A DNA stretch of 64,000 bases. It comes from Ovis canadensis (taxonomy: Eukaryota; Chordata; Mammalia; Artiodactyla; Bovidae). Both the position numbers and the translations under genes were made by a program. The notes below the pieces were generated by a model. That model worked only from the letters and a program-made list of their open reading frames with translations. It did not search any database and was not told the DNA's origin. The stretch covers positions 71,418,501 through 71,482,500 of the forward strand of contig NC_091263.1 in the NCBI RefSeq assembly GCF_042477335.2, in the 5' to 3' direction. The stretch's first letter is position 1; each line of letters begins with the position of its first letter. Positions 1 to 12,804 of this stretch are shown one piece after another.

Positions 1-379
1 AACAGGGGACATCCGTTTAGAGGATGCCAGGTTTGATCAGTTACACATTTTTGTTCATATGTGATTTAAGTAAATAAAAATGTGTACTGTATTAGCATAC
101 TTAGCATTTTCTCAATGGCTTTTCCAGTCTCTGAATTCCACTTGGTTAAACAGGCCATTTAAATAAAATTAGAAACTTCCAGGTAGAATCAATGGGGTAG
201 GACTGTCAATTATACCTCAATTAAAAAAAATTAATGGGTAGGGAGATAATTAGAGCAAGCTATCAAAACAATAGAACAGAGATCTTAAATCAAAGAAAAG
301 AATGAAGGTATATAATACTTGTCTAAATGTTACCAGCAAGAATATGAGAGCTAGGGAATTTGAAGAAAGCCACAGCAGG
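1..379. other. Intergenic, nothing recognised
   Basis: AT-rich unique sequence left of a BovB fragment. No gene signal is seen. Confidence 0.5.
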
Positions 380-611
380 AAATGCAAAGAGCCAACTCAT
401 TGGAAAAGACCCTGATTCTGGAAAGATTGAGGGCAGGAAGAGAAGGGGGCAACAGAGGATGAGATGGTTGGATGGCATCACCGGTTCAATGGACATGAGT
501 TTGAGCAAGCTCCTGGAGATTGTGAAGGAAAAGGAAGCTTGGCGTGCTACAATCCATGGGGTCACAAAAGAGTCGGACATGACTTAGTATCTGAGCAACA
601 AATAACAACAG
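380..611 (+). mobile_element. BovB (RTE) 3'-end fragment
   Basis: Typical BovB tail: thr-Leu-Glu-Lys-type segment tcattggaaaagaccctga, the ggatgagatggttggatggc core, and the cttagtatctgagcaac end with an (ACA)-like tail. It is 5'-truncated; the protein trace is broken. Confidence 0.85.
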
Positions 612-2715
612 TAGGAAAATATGTGTCCGTAAATAATCTTTTGTTTTAGACCATCAACTTTGGTTTAAAAGAGTTAAGAAAGCATACAGGATGATCAAAA
701 TAAACATTTCAAACATTGCAGAAATAAAATAACATTAAAAAAAAATCTTTGATACTTCATAGTCTACCAGTGGAGACCTCTTTAATAAAGGTGGTTCTCT
801 GAATAAATGTTAGCCTATAATCTAATATATTTGGAAACCTCATTTTTATAACCTCCACTAGTCAACTTCAAAATCACCACACAAAGAAGAAATTCTATGG
901 AAAACATGGAAATCAAGTACCGGGAGCAAAACGGGGCAAGAGGGAAGACCTATCCTAAGGCACACAGGTGCCACTGCTGTGAAGGACACCGGCAGGGCTG
1001 AGGTCACTGCCACCTGTCTTAGTGGAGGTTCCCTGGGACACAGGCCTGGAGGCGGAGATCTAGCTGCAGGAGGGTCAGTGAGGATCTTCTCAGCCGCAAG
1101 CCCTGGAAGGCAGTGAGGGAAGCAGGACTGGGTATGAGAAGTCGAGCTGTGAAGAAGCTGCAACAAAGGCTTCAGCCGATCTCGCCAAAAGTTCCGGAGC
1201 TGGGGTGGCCTTTCAAAACTGGCTCTAGTCAAAACGAGAAGACTGGGTCTTTGTACAAGCCCATGAACTGGTCACTGGATGTAAGCAGCACCTGGGAAAG
1301 AGTGTAACCTTGGGTGAAGCAGCTGCCTGGGGCTGAGGGCAATGCCCAGAGAGAAACTCAACTGTAAGTTTTCAGCAGTCAGTGCTGTCAGCTACTGGGG
1401 GACACAGTCCTGACCTGGGGGAAGGAGTACTTGGGTCCTGCACTAAAGGTCACCAAGTCTATGCACCACAGATAACGAACCTGATTCACAGGAGTCTCTG
1501 CACAAGAAACCTGGCAGTACGTCATCCACGCCCACATTCGATGAGAAATAACACATGCAGGAGAGAATTAAAAACGTCCTGATAACAGGATGTTGTGACC
1601 ACTGACAACGTATCTGTGAGATAGGAGCCAAAGAAACATGACATGAGGGAGGAAAAGGAAGACAACAACTTAGAGGGCAAGGCGTCCAGAATCAGTTAGT
1701 GCTGCAGAGAAAACGGATCCTAGCGTCTCACTGTGCCTGATGACATCATCCCATCACACAGCCCATCACTCTGATGATCAGATCATCAAGAAAGCAGTAT
1801 CCCTTACATTTTGTTTATAAAGCCAAAACCAATTTCAGGACAATTTCCTTCCACAATATAGCTGACTGGTTTAAAAGCTTGACTGTTTACTCATGGCTGT
1901 TCAGACTCCACCCCCTTCTCTGAAGGATCTGAAGCTTACTAGGCATGGCTTCAACAAGAGCTTTGTTAGGTAGATGTTCCCACCGTGTGTCTGTGGCAGC
2001 GGCTCTGTATCCTATTTCTTTCCTTCCTTAATCAGGTCCCCTGGGGAGTGCACTTGATAAGCACGAGGCCAGGTACTGATTCTTTCAGGTCGATTGCAGG
2101 TTTGGAGCATGCTCTTTGCCTCATCAGTCATCTTTTCCTTGCTAACATGGCTTAAGAAAATTTCCTGCCAGCAGGTAGAATTCTGCTCTGGCTCAGCCAT
2201 TCAGCCAATCTCCTGTCTTATAAAGAAGACACAGTAAAAGCAGATTTCGGACCAGCTTTCACAGGCTGTATGCCTGCAACCTGGGGGGCAGTGAGCAGTT
2301 GTTGCATTTTAACGGTTAAGTATGAGGAGAAAGTATTCCTGAAAATTAACCTAACTGGAAAGTCAATGAAAGTATTTTTTTTTTTTATGAAACGCTGAAT
2401 CATTCTGATGCATGGAGCCAGGAGTTTATGCAATTTCTCTGTTATCACCGGAAGATCTTTAGTAATTGTGGGCACTCCTCTTATTTCAATAGCTTCAGAG
2501 AGGGATTGTTGACACCTTAGATTAAGCCAGTGGATACATGCCACCTTTTTCCATTCATAAAGTCAAAGCACCAGGCATGTGCTAAAAACCTGAAAGTCAT
2601 TAAAGAACTGGACTTCAGGTTTTTTTTAACCTTGATTTTTTAACATTCTTGTAAGATCTGTATATCATGAACACAATCAGCAATCTTTTTTTTTTTTTAA
2701 TTTAATTCTTATGGC
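612..2715. other. Intergenic unique sequence
   Basis: No gene is supported. Short open frames on both strands show no domains. Contains A- and T-runs (near 2374 and 2688). Confidence 0.5.
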
Positions 2716-2836
2716 AGTAGGAAATGGCAACCCAATCCAATATTCTTGCCTGGAAAATCCTATGGACAGAGGAGCCTGGTGGGCTACAGTCCATGGGGTC
2801 TCAAAGAGTCAAATACGACTGAGCAACTGAGCACGC
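2716..2836 (+). mobile_element. Bov-A SINE unit (no tRNA head)
   Basis: Matches the BovB-derived half of Bov-tA (ggaaatggcaacccaatcca ... gactgagcaactgagca). The tRNA-like head is absent. Confidence 0.8.
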
Positions 2837-3310
2837 ACATGGTCGTAAGAACTTAACATGAGATCTACCCATTTAAATTTTTCAGCATACAATACAGCTC
2901 TGTTGATTCTAGGTACAAGGCTGTACAGATCTCTAGAACATATTGTCTTGTTTAGCCCATTGATTAGTAACTCCCCGTTTCCCCCACCTCGAGCCTCTGC
3001 CAACCGCCATTCCACTCTTCGATTCTACGAATTTGACTATTTTAGATTTTTCATGAGTGGAACCATGAGGTGTTTGTCTTTCTGCAACTGGCTTATTTCA
3101 CTTAGCATGATGTCCTCGAGGTCCATCCGTGTTTCCCTCCCTTTGGGGGCTGCACAGTGCTCATTATATGCACCTGGCACACCTTCCTTATCCCCTCGTC
3201 CGTGGAAGGGCGTGCAGCTTGTTTCTGCGTCTTGCTTACTCTGAAGGCTGGTGCAGCAAACATGGATGGAAGTGCTGCTATCTCCTAGGGATCTGAGAAG
3301 TCTTCTAATC
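2837..3310 (+). mobile_element. Old L1 3'UTR-type fragment
   Basis: Resembles mammalian L1M 3' sequence: gaatttgactattttagatt, ggcttatttcacttagcatg, then the atgtcctcgaggtccatcc block. Decayed. Confidence 0.6.
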
Positions 3311-4014
3311 TCCAGCACCTCAAAATGGATCCATTCCGTCTCTCTCCTCCCCTCATCGTCCTTTGTCCTCAGATAAGCCTTCAGGCTTATATGGCATTTC
3401 TAGCACACACACTGACTCACAGTGTGAAAGTGTAACACATTATACCCTGGCAACCGCTTTGCCAACTAAATAGACAAAATTGGACATAATCTCGAAAGCA
3501 GATCTTACACATTCATATCTTATAAAGAAAGATTTTATCTTCTTTATGAAATTGTATACGAATGTTAGTATACGTGACCTCAAGAATATGGTTGGATGAC
3601 TTAATTCCAGTAAACTTGAAGCAAATTGAAGCTTATTATTTGCACCTCAGTAATTGAAGGCACATACAGAATATACTCAAGGTTTCCTAATTTTATGTTA
3701 GGAATCACAGAAGACAGCTAGTGTCACTGGAGGTAGATTTCTTTTGTTTTGAAGATCAGCTAAAGGCCGGTTGTGAAGGGATAATGTTAAGAAATACACA
3801 TGGCCTGGGAGAAAGAATGAACCTTAAATTAAACTGGCAATATAACTTAAAGTATCCTTCTTTAAAGTGAAAAGTTAAAGTTTCTCCAAGCTATAGGAGA
3901 TCTGATTACACAATCGGTGATTTATTTTACTATATTTCACTCATCCCCATTTAACCTTGAGCAGGAACACAGCTATAAGCTATTATTTTTCAACGAGACT
4001 GAAACGCAGATTGG
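3311..4014. other. Intergenic unique sequence
   Basis: AT-rich with no recognised repeat or gene. Confidence 0.5.
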
Positions 4015-6060
4015 AGTTCTGCTTCTAGCTGCGATGGAATAACTAGTACCAGACTTGCCCTCCAACTAGACAACTAAAAAACTGAACGGAATTTATGAAA
4101 CAGTTGTTGTCCAGGCAGTAGACAATGGAGAGCACAGAACTGCTATCCTCAGGAGAAGAGAGGCAAAAGACCTAAGTCCTATGCTCACCACAGTGAGCCA
4201 CTGCACTTTCTGGACTTCAGTGTAGGGAAGGGGCACATACGCAGAACATGCAGGTCTTGCTAAGCGAGGAGACAGAGACTGGGGTTCTGGGAGGCTGAGG
4301 ATCCTGAAGTTTCTGCGGTAGAGTAATAGTGAGGCAGGAGCTACATGGAGAAAAAGCTCCAGAAGTTGTGTGAGCCTGAATAAGAGCATGCATAGAATGA
4401 GACCACAAAGCAGGGCTAATAACAATGATGTATAACAATTACCAGGGAAAACATGAGCAGCAGGGAGCACAGTTCACAGAGGTCACACAATGCTAGGAGA
4501 CAGTTAAGTGTGGACCCCCTTAAGCACCGAGATCACTCAGCACGCACCCCCGAAAGACCATACCTTAGAAATAAGGCTAAACTAACTATAAGTTAAGGTT
4601 GTCCCATACATACATAGCAAAACTTAAAAAGCAAGCCTTGAAAAGGCCAAATTCATCTCTAGGTATTTTAACTGCCTGCCGAAATTCCATAATACTCTTT
4701 GAAGGAAGATAGCAAAATTCAAACAATCAACGCAAAACATCACAATATCCACCATCCAAGAAAAAGTTGTTAGACTTGCAAAGAAACAGGAAATGTGATC
4801 CATAGACATGATTAAAAATTAGTCGGCAAAGACAGTTCTAAAAATGACAGAGATGGTAGAAATATCAGATAAGAACTTTGAAAGCAAACACAAATATTGA
4901 AGGGTTTGAATAAAAACATGAACCCAATGAAGGGTGAAGTTAAAGACGTGTAAAAGGACTGAATAGGCATTCTAGAGCTGAAAAATACAATATCTGAAAT
5001 GAAAAATTCCCTGGATGAGATTAATAGTAATTAAGAACATGTGACGGAAGATCAGGGACCTTGAAGCCATAGATACAGAAACTATGAAGACTAGGTATAG
5101 AAGAAAAAAAGATTTGGAAAAAGATAGAGCCTTTGTGACTTGTGTGACAAAATTAAGTGGTCAAACATGAATGTAATTAAAGTCTAAGAAGGTGGAGAGG
5201 CAGGAAAAAAAAAAAATGGAGAAATGAAGGCCAAATTTCCCTCAAACTGGGCTTCCCTGGTGGCTCAGAGGGTAAAGAATCTGCCAGCAAGGCAGGAGAC
5301 CCGGGTGCGATCCCTGGATCAGGAAGATCCCTTGGAGAAGGGAATGACAACCCATTCCAGTATTCATGCCTGGCAAATTCCATGGACAGAGGAGCTTTAA
5401 GGGCCACCATCTGTGTTGTCACAAAGAGTCAGACATGACTGAGCGACTAACACTTTCTCTTTTCCCTCAAATTAAAAACAAAACAAAACCAACCTATGAA
5501 CTCATGAGTCAAACACATTCAATGAATTCCAAGCAAAATAAATACAAAGAAAACTACATCAAGACACTTAGTAATCAAATTGCTGAAAACAAGTTATAAA
5601 GTAGACAGAGGGGAAAAGACACATTCTAATTCAGAGGAAACAAAGATATTAATGACTTTTAACTTCTTTTCAGAAACCACACAAACTAGATGATTTTTAA
5701 ATGCTGAAAGAAAAATTTCCAATATTCCAAGTGAAAATATTCTTAAAAACTAAAGGTGAAATAATGACATTGTCAAGCAAATAGACTCTGGGTGAATTCA
5801 GCAGCAGCAGCCTAGCACTGCAAGAAGTTCTAAAGGAAGCATTTCAGGATGAAGGCTAACAATATCAGAGGGAAATTTGGATCTAGACAAAGGAATGGTG
5901 AGTTTCAGACATAACAAATGTGTGGGCAAATTTAAAAGATTTTTTTCTTTTTTATTTCTTTCAGAAAATAATTTACTGTTTGAAGGGAAAATAACAACAA
6001 GGTATTGAGTGTTTATAATGTACAGAATTTTAAAAGTATACAAAGGCAGGAGGGAGGAAT
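4015..6060 (+). mobile_element. Old L1/HAL1-type ORF1 region, decayed
   Basis: A-rich sequence with L1 5'/ORF1-type phrases (e.g. gacagagatggtagaaatat, agttctaaaggaagcatttc). Interrupted by a Bov-tA at 5249-5460. All frames are broken. Confidence 0.55.
5249..5460 (+). mobile_element. Bov-tA SINE
   Basis: Complete: tRNA-Glu-like head gggcttccctggtggctcag, B-box-like gacccgggtgcgatccctgg, Bov-A body and a gactgagcgactaac tail. Confidence 0.92.
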
Positions 6061-7131
6061 GGAATATTTTTGAATTTTTTTATTGTGCCTATATATATCT
6101 ACCTATAATGTATATGTAAATTTATAATGTGTATAAATTTGTCTTTTTAACCATTTTAAGTTCGGTGGCATCAATTATACCCACAATGTTGTGCAAACAT
6201 CACCACTATCTATTTCCAAAATAATTCATCATCTAAAACAGAAACTCCATGCCCATGAAATAAGAATTACCAGGCATAATACTCCCAGACTTCACATAAT
6301 ACTACAAAGCAACAGTAATCAAAATAGCATGGTATTGGCATAAAAACAGGCATACAGATTAATGGAATACAATAGAGAGCCCAGAAATAAACCCACATAC
6401 CTATGGTTAATTAATCTACAACAAAGGAGATAAGAATATACAATGAAGAAAAGATGGTCTCTTCAGTAAGTGATGTTGGGAAAGTTGGACAGTTGCATGT
6501 TAATCGATGAAATTAGACTACCTTCTCTCACACCATATAAAAAAATAGACTCAAAATGGTTTAAAAATATAAATAAAAGACTTGATACCGTAAAACTCCT
6601 AGAAGAGAACATAGGCAAAACAGAATTCTTGGACATAAATCAGATCAATATTTTCTTAAATCAGTCTCCCAAGGCAAAATAAATAAGAGCAAAAATAAAC
6701 AAATGGGACCAAATAAAACTTTAAAGTTTTAGCATAGCAAAGGAAAACAGCAACAAAACAAAAAGACAACCTATGAGATGGGAGAAAGTATTTGCAAATG
6801 ATGCAACTGACAAGGGCTTAATTCCAAAATGGACAAACAGTGCATAAAACTCAATAAAAAAAAAATTTAAAAATGAGCAGAAGACCCAAGACATCTCTCC
6901 ACAGAAGCCATATAGACGGCCAACAGGCACATGAAAAGATGCTCTACACCGCTACTTATTAGAGAAATGCAAATCAAAACTACAATAAGGTACCACCTCA
7001 CACCAGTCAGAATGGCCATCATTAAAAAGTCTACAGATAATAAATACTGAAGAGGATGTGGAGAAAAGGGAATCCTCCTACGCTGTTGGTGCGAAGGTAA
7101 GCTGGTGCAGCCAACTTTTCCATATTGTTTT

Positions 7132-7254
7132 TTGTGCCTATATATATCTACCTATAATGTGTATGTAAATTTATAATGTGTATAAATTTGTCTTTTTAAC
7201 CATTTTAAGTTCGGTGGCATCAATTATACCCACAATGTTGTGCAAACATCACCA
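7132..7254 (+). repeat. 123-bp duplicate of 6083-6205 inserted in L1
   Basis: 122 of 123 bases equal the segment at 6083-6205 (one A to G). It interrupts the L1 ORF2 phrase ggtgcagcca ... acaatatggaaag. Confidence 0.95.
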
Positions 7255-7833
7255 AAACAATATGGAAAGTCTTTAATAAACTAAAAATAAGGCTACCATA
7301 TGATCTAGCAATCCCATTTCTGACCATATATCCAGCAAATACGAAAACTCTAATTTGAAAAGATACATGCACCCCAAGGTTCAAAGCAGCATGTAAGACA
7401 CGGAAACAACCCAAGCATCCATCAATAGATGATTGGCTTCAGGAGATGTGGTGCATATTAATGCAATGGAATATTACTTAGACATAAAGAAAGAATGAAA
7501 CGTTTGTAGCAACATGGATGGACCTAGGAAATATCATACTAAGTAAAGTCAGAAAGAGAAATACAAATATTATGCGATATCACTTATATGTGGACTCTAA
7601 AAAATAATACAAATGAATCTATACACCAAAGAGAAACAGATTCACAGACATAGAAAACAAACTTGTGGTTAAAGAGAAAGGGAAGGGGAGGGGCAAATTA
7701 GGAGTATGGGATTAACAAATACAAACTACTATACATAAAATAGATAAGCAACAAGGATTTACTGTATGGTACAGGGAACTATATTCAATATCTTATAATA
7801 ACCTATAATGGAAATAATCTGAAATAGACATGC

Positions 7834-7894
7834 TGCTGCTAAGTCACTTCAGTCGTGTCTGACTCTGTGTGACCCCATAAGATGGCAGCCCATA
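7834..7894 (-). mobile_element. Short BovB/Bov-A 3' fragment
   Basis: Reads tgctgctaagtcacttcagt cgtgtctgactc on the plus strand, the complement of a BovB-type tail. Confidence 0.7.
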
Positions 7895-7962
7895 GATATA
7901 ACTAAATCACTTCGCTGAAACTCACATAATATTGTAAATCAACTATACTTCAATAAGAGAAA

Positions 7963-8190
7963 TAATTTCCTGTCATTCACCCCTCAGTCCACAGTTTCTT
8001 CTATTCTACTTTGCTCTCTACGAGTTAGCCTACTCCAGTTATTTCAAGTAAGTGGGATCGTACAATATTTGTCCTTTTGTATCTGGCTCTTTTTCACAAT
8101 GTTTTCAAGTTTCATTCATGTTGAAATGGATGACATAGAGTATCAGAACTCCATTTCTTTCTGTGGCTGAATAATAATCCATTGTTCGTA
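7963..8190 (+). mobile_element. Old L1 3'UTR-type fragment
   Basis: tacaatatttgtccttttgt, ctggctctttttcac and gtggctgaataataatccat are L1M 3' phrases. Confidence 0.55.
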
Positions 8191-8191
8191 C

Positions 8192-8610
8192 AGGCAGACC
8201 TCAGAGATATTGTCGGTTTGGTTCTAGACCATCAAAAAGCAAATACCGCAGTGAAGTGGGTCACAAAAATTTTTCGGTTTCCCAGTGCATACGAAAGTTA
8301 TGTTGATACTATGCTATAGTCTGTTAGGTGTATAATAGCATTATGTCTACAAAAAAAAATATCTACCTTAATTTTAAAATATTAAAAATTTATTGCTAGA
8401 AAATGCTGACCATTATCTGAGGTTTAGTGAGTCATAGTCATTTTTGCTGGTAGAGAGTTTGAAATATTGTGAGTATTGCCACAATATGGACATATGGCTC
8501 CAATAGTCTTGCTCCATGCAAGGCTACCACAAACCTTCCATTTATAAAACAAAGCAAAACACATAGTATCTACAAAGCACAATAACACAAAGTGCAATAA
8601 AAAATACGTG
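8192..8610 (-). mobile_element. Tigger1-like DNA transposon remnant
   Basis: Begins caggcagacctcagagatat, close to a Tigger1 terminal repeat next to TA. Contains cccagtgcatacgaaagtta and ends in aagcacaataacacaaagtg-type sequence. The interior is deleted. The family is recognised from memory. Confidence 0.6.
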
Positions 8611-8621
8611 TGTGTTTATAT

Positions 8622-8833
8622 ATGTTGTTGTTACTTAGTAGCTAAGTTATGTACAACTCTGGGACTCCATGGACTGTAGCCCCAGGACCCTCTGTCCATG
8701 GAATTTCCCAGGCAAGAATACTGGAGTGGGTTGCCATTTTCTTCTCCAGGGGATCTTCCTGACCCAGGGATCAAACCAGCGTCTCCTGCATTGGCAGGTG
8801 GATTCTTTACCACTGAGCCACCTAGGAAGCCCA
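8622..8833 (-). mobile_element. Bov-tA SINE
   Basis: Complement-oriented full copy ending in the tRNA-like head (tgagccacctaggaagccca). Confidence 0.92.
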
Positions 8834-9365
8834 TTCATAAATAATTTAATTAATTTCAACAAAATATTTCAGATAGAAAAGTCTTCTCAACCAATGGTCC
8901 TGGAAGAACTGGAAAGAAACAAGCCTCCACCTTCATCTCACAAAGCTAGCTTGAAATGCATCATAAACCATGTGTAAAATAACAAATTATAAAACTCTAG
9001 AAAAACATTTAGGAGAAAAATCTTCAAAACTTTAGGATAAACAAAGATCTCTTCTGTAAGATGCAAAAAGAACTAACAGTAAGAGAAAAATAAACATAAA
9101 TTTGGTTTCATCAAAATTGCAATCTACTCTTAGAAGAATACCACTAAGAAAAGGAAAAAAAAAAAAGGTCATAGAATGGAAGAAAAAACATTTAACTAAC
9201 AAGAGACTTATATGCAGAAAATATAAAGAAGCTATACATATTATGAAGACAAAGGAACTTATTTTTAAGTGGGCAAAAGATTTGAATAGATACGTCACAA
9301 AAAAGGATATACAAGAGATACTTAATATAGGCACTAGGGAAATGCAACTTAACACCACAATAAGT

Positions 9366-9476
9366 CACTCCAGTATTCTTGCCTGGAAAATCCCATGGAC
9401 GGAGGAGCCTGGTAGGCTACAGTCCATGGGGTCACAAAGAGTTGGACATGACTGAGCGACTTTCACTTTCACTTTC
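9366..9476 (+). mobile_element. Bov-A unit
   Basis: Tail half of Bov-tA ending in (CACTTT)-type repeats. No tRNA head. Confidence 0.85.
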
Positions 9477-9636
9477 TTTGGACCCTATGGACTACACTCC
9501 ATGGAATTCTCCAGGCCAGGATACTGGAGTGGCTAGCCTTTCCCTTCTCCAAGGGATCTTCCCAACCCAGGGACTGAACCCAGGTCTCACGCATTGCAGG
9601 TGGATTCTTTACCAGCTGACCCACAAGGGAAGCCCA
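9477..9636 (-). mobile_element. Bov-tA SINE, minus orientation
   Basis: Abuts the previous Bov-A unit tail to tail. The tRNA-like head lies at 9620-9636 (acccacaagggaagccc). Confidence 0.85.
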
Positions 9637-9643
9637 TACACTC

Positions 9644-9910
9644 TGAAAGTGAAAGTGAAGTTGTTCAGTCCTGTCTGACTCTTTGTGACTCTATGGACTG
9701 TAGCCCGCCAGGCTCCTCCTCCACCCATGGGATTTTCCAGGCAAGGATACTGTAGCCCACCAGGCTCCTCTGTCCATGGGATTTTCCAGGCAACAATACT
9801 GGAGTGGGTTGTCATGTTTTTCTCCAGGGGATCTTCCTGACCCAGGGACTGAACTCAGGTCTACCACATTGCAGTCAGACTCTTTACCCTCTGAGCCACC
9901 AGGAAATCCC
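9644..9910 (-). mobile_element. Bov-tA SINE with internal duplication
   Basis: Full minus copy in which the actgtagcccgccaggctcc segment occurs twice (9697-9748 and 9749-9797). Confidence 0.88.
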
Positions 9911-10704
9911 ACTATATACTCTGAAACGGCTAAAACAAAAAAGACATACTATCAAGTTTTAGCAAGAATAGAACATCTAGGACTGCTATACGTTGCTGGA
10001 GGGAGTGTAATATAGTTCAACCACTTTGGAAAGCTATCTGTCAGTCTTCTATAAAGTCAATGTATTCTTACCATCTGACCCAGAAATTTCATTCCTAGAT
10101 ACTCCTCAAGAAAAGTAAAAACAGGAACCACACAAAGACTTGCAATGGATGCTTATGGCACTTTCATTTATAATACTCCCAAACTAAAGAGCTCAAATGT
10201 CCATCAACAGATGAGTGGATAAGCCACTCAGAACTATGACTCAGAAAGGAGTAAACTACTGGTATATGCAACATGAATGATTTCAAAAACATTATAAAAA
10301 GCAAAGGAAATCAGATACAAAAGAGTATTCACTATGTGATTCCATTTAATGGAATTCTAGAGCAGATAAAACAAATCTTTAGTGATAGAAATCAGATCAG
10401 GGGTTGCCTATAGCCTGGGGGTGGGTGGATGCTGGTAACGTAGCAGGAATTGACTGCAAAGGACATGAGGGAGCTTTGGGGGTGATAGAAATGTTCTCTG
10501 CCTTGACTAGGGGAGAGTTACACAAGAGAATACATCTGCCAAATCTCATCAAACTGCATATCCTTTAAAAATGAGTAGATTTTATTGTATGTAACTATAC
10601 CTCAATGAAGTTTATTTCTAAAAGTTTTCTGAAGATTATAATAGATTATAGTAACATTCAGTTAATAGTCATATTTATTTAAAACAATACAAAGTTTTAC
10701 TAAA

Positions 10705-11552
10705 CACCATGAGAAATGCTAGGCTGGAAGAAGCACAAGCTGGAATCAAGATTGCTGGGAGAAATATCAGTCACCTCAGATATGCAGATGACACCACCAT
10801 TATGGCAGAAAATGAAGAGGAACTAAAAAGCCTCTTGATGAAAGTGAAAGAGGAGAGTGGAAAAAGTTGGCTTAAAGCTCAACATTCAGAAAACAAAGAT
10901 CATGGCATCTGGTCCCATCACTTCATGGGAAATAGATGGGGAAACAGTGGAAACAGTGTCAGACTTTATTTTTTTGGGCTCCAAAATCACTGCAGATGGT
11001 GACTGCAGCCATGAAATTAAAAGACGCTTACTCCTTGGAAGGAAAGTTATGACCAACCTAGACAGCATATTCAAAAGCAGAGACATTACTTTGCCAACAA
11101 AGGTCCGTCTAGTCAAGGCTATGGTTTTTCCAGTGGGCATGTATGGATGTGAGAGTTGGACTGTGAAGAAAGCTGAGCACCGAAGAATTGATGCTTTTGA
11201 ACTGTGGTGTTGGAGAAGACTCTTGAGAGTCCTTTGGACTGCAAGGAGATCCAACCAGTCCATTCTGAAGGAGATCAGTCCTGGGTGTTCTTTGGAAGGA
11301 ATGATGCTAAAGCTGAAACTCTGGCCACCTTGCGAAGAGTTGACTCATTGGAAAAGACTCTGATGCTGGGAAGGATTGGGGGCAGGAGAAGGAGAGTACT
11401 ACAGAGGATGAGATGGCTGGATGACATCACTGACTCAATGGACGTGAGTTTGAGTGAACTCCGGGAGATGGTGATGGACAGGGAGGCCTGGTGTGCTGAG
11501 ATTCATGGGGTTGGAAAGAGTCGGACATGACTGAGCGACTGAACTGAACTGA
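10705..11552 (+). mobile_element. BovB (RTE) fragment with reverse-transcriptase YADD motif
   Basis: 848-bp 5'-truncated BovB. Frame 10709-11002 carries RYADDTTIMAENEEELKSLL, the RT catalytic YADD. The reading then shifts to another frame (10857-11363, LNIQKTKIMASG...RRLLLGRKVM), so it is not translatable as one protein. It ends actgaactgaactga. Confidence 0.93.
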
Positions 11553-12804
11553 AGGAAATACAAAGTTGAATTAGACATGGCCTAGCCCTGGGATGTCTTT
11601 TGTAAGATAGATAGGTATATAGATAATTATTGTACAAAGCAAACTGTGATCACATCCTTTAATGATTTCATAGTACTATATAGGAGCAAAACTTAGTTCT
11701 AGCTTCCAAAAGCTTACAGAAATAATGCGGATTCAGCTGGTGGGGGCATGAAAGGGGGCAAAATATTCACCATGAAACTACATACAACCATGTAAGACAA
11801 AGCATCAAACTTGTTAGCTCCGATGCTATCAATTGGAAATTTGTGAAGTATATCAATGAAATTCTTACTGAATAGGAAGTTATATAATTTAGGACTTTAG
11901 AGGTAAAATTAATAAATAATGAGCCACTGGGTATTATGTATTTTTTTTCTGCATCACATTCCTTTATGGAGATATTGGCATGATGGAGTAAGTATGGGCT
12001 TTGGAGTAAAACATAATAATATGCATTATATATAATAATATGCTAGCATTTATGAGGGTTTCACCAGGTACTTGGCAATGTATTAAGCTCTTTGTATGTT
12101 TTATTGAATCTTCATAATAAATTAATCTGTGAAGCAGGTATTATTATTATTATTCATGCATAGATGAGGACACTGAGGATTGTGAAGCTTAAGTAACTTT
12201 GCCCAAGTATACACAGCTTACAATTGACAAAATCAGGACATGAACCCAAGTATACTGATCCTGGAGCCCAAACTCCCAACCATTTCACTGCCTTAAATTC
12301 CAATTCGGTACTTATTAGTTATAAGTCCTCTGGCAAGTAGCATAAGTAAGGTCTTTGAGGGCAAGAATACTTTATGAAGGTCTGTTGTAAAAAGTAAATG
12401 AGATGAGTCAAGGTAAACCACTTGGCACAGTATTTGGAAGGAATACAAAAAAAATTAGCTTTTCTTTCCTATTTACTTTAGACTTAATTTATAACATGGA
12501 TAATATAGGACTTTGTGAGGGTCAAATGATGAAATTACATAAAAGTCCTTTGCAAAAAATATAGAGAGAATATAAATTCTGTTATTGTAAAGGAACATAG
12601 ATGTGAGTAGAAACTTAGCTGTGACCTTTTAAAATTCAGCATGTAAAATTCAAACTCCCAAGACTTCCCTAAGAGAGTAGTTTTCAAACCTGGCTACCAG
12701 CAGAATCTTTAGAGGAGTGATTGTAAAACCCAGATTCCTTGATCACATCCTTATCTACAAAGACCTACTGAATTTAAAATCTGTTTATCTAGAATCTAGA
12801 TCCC
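11553..12804. other. Intergenic, with a MIR fragment
   Basis: AT-rich. A MIR-like block spans about 12075-12300 (cacttt-free core: attgaatcttcataataaat, gatgaggacactgaggattg). The rest is unrecognised. Confidence 0.5.

Larger units (their letters stand above)
6061..7962 (+). mobile_element. L1 ORF2 3' part and 3' end, decayed
   Basis: L1 ORF2 text (gcaacagtaatcaaaatagc, cagactcaaaatggtttaaa-type) runs into a 3' end with ggtacagggaactatattca and aatcaactatacttcaataa. A short BovB/Bov-A fragment is inserted at 7834-7894. A templated insertion sits at 7113-7254. Confidence 0.8.
8880..10650 (+). mobile_element. Old L1 ORF2 fragment interrupted by a SINE cluster
   Basis: L1-type phrases flank 9366-9910: gaacttatttttaagtgggc on the left, ctagatactcctcaag and atgtccatcaacagatgag on the right. 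Decayed. Confidence 0.65.

Noticed and set aside
9477..9910. tRNA-like sequences (A/B-box text) in many places
   Set aside because: All belong to Bov-tA or CHR SINEs. None folds as an intact tRNA gene in its own right by eye.
10857..11363. 168-codon frame that could be called a reverse transcriptase gene
   Set aside because: It is the 3' part of a truncated BovB. The YADD part is in a different frame and no endonuclease domain is present, so it is not a functional gene.
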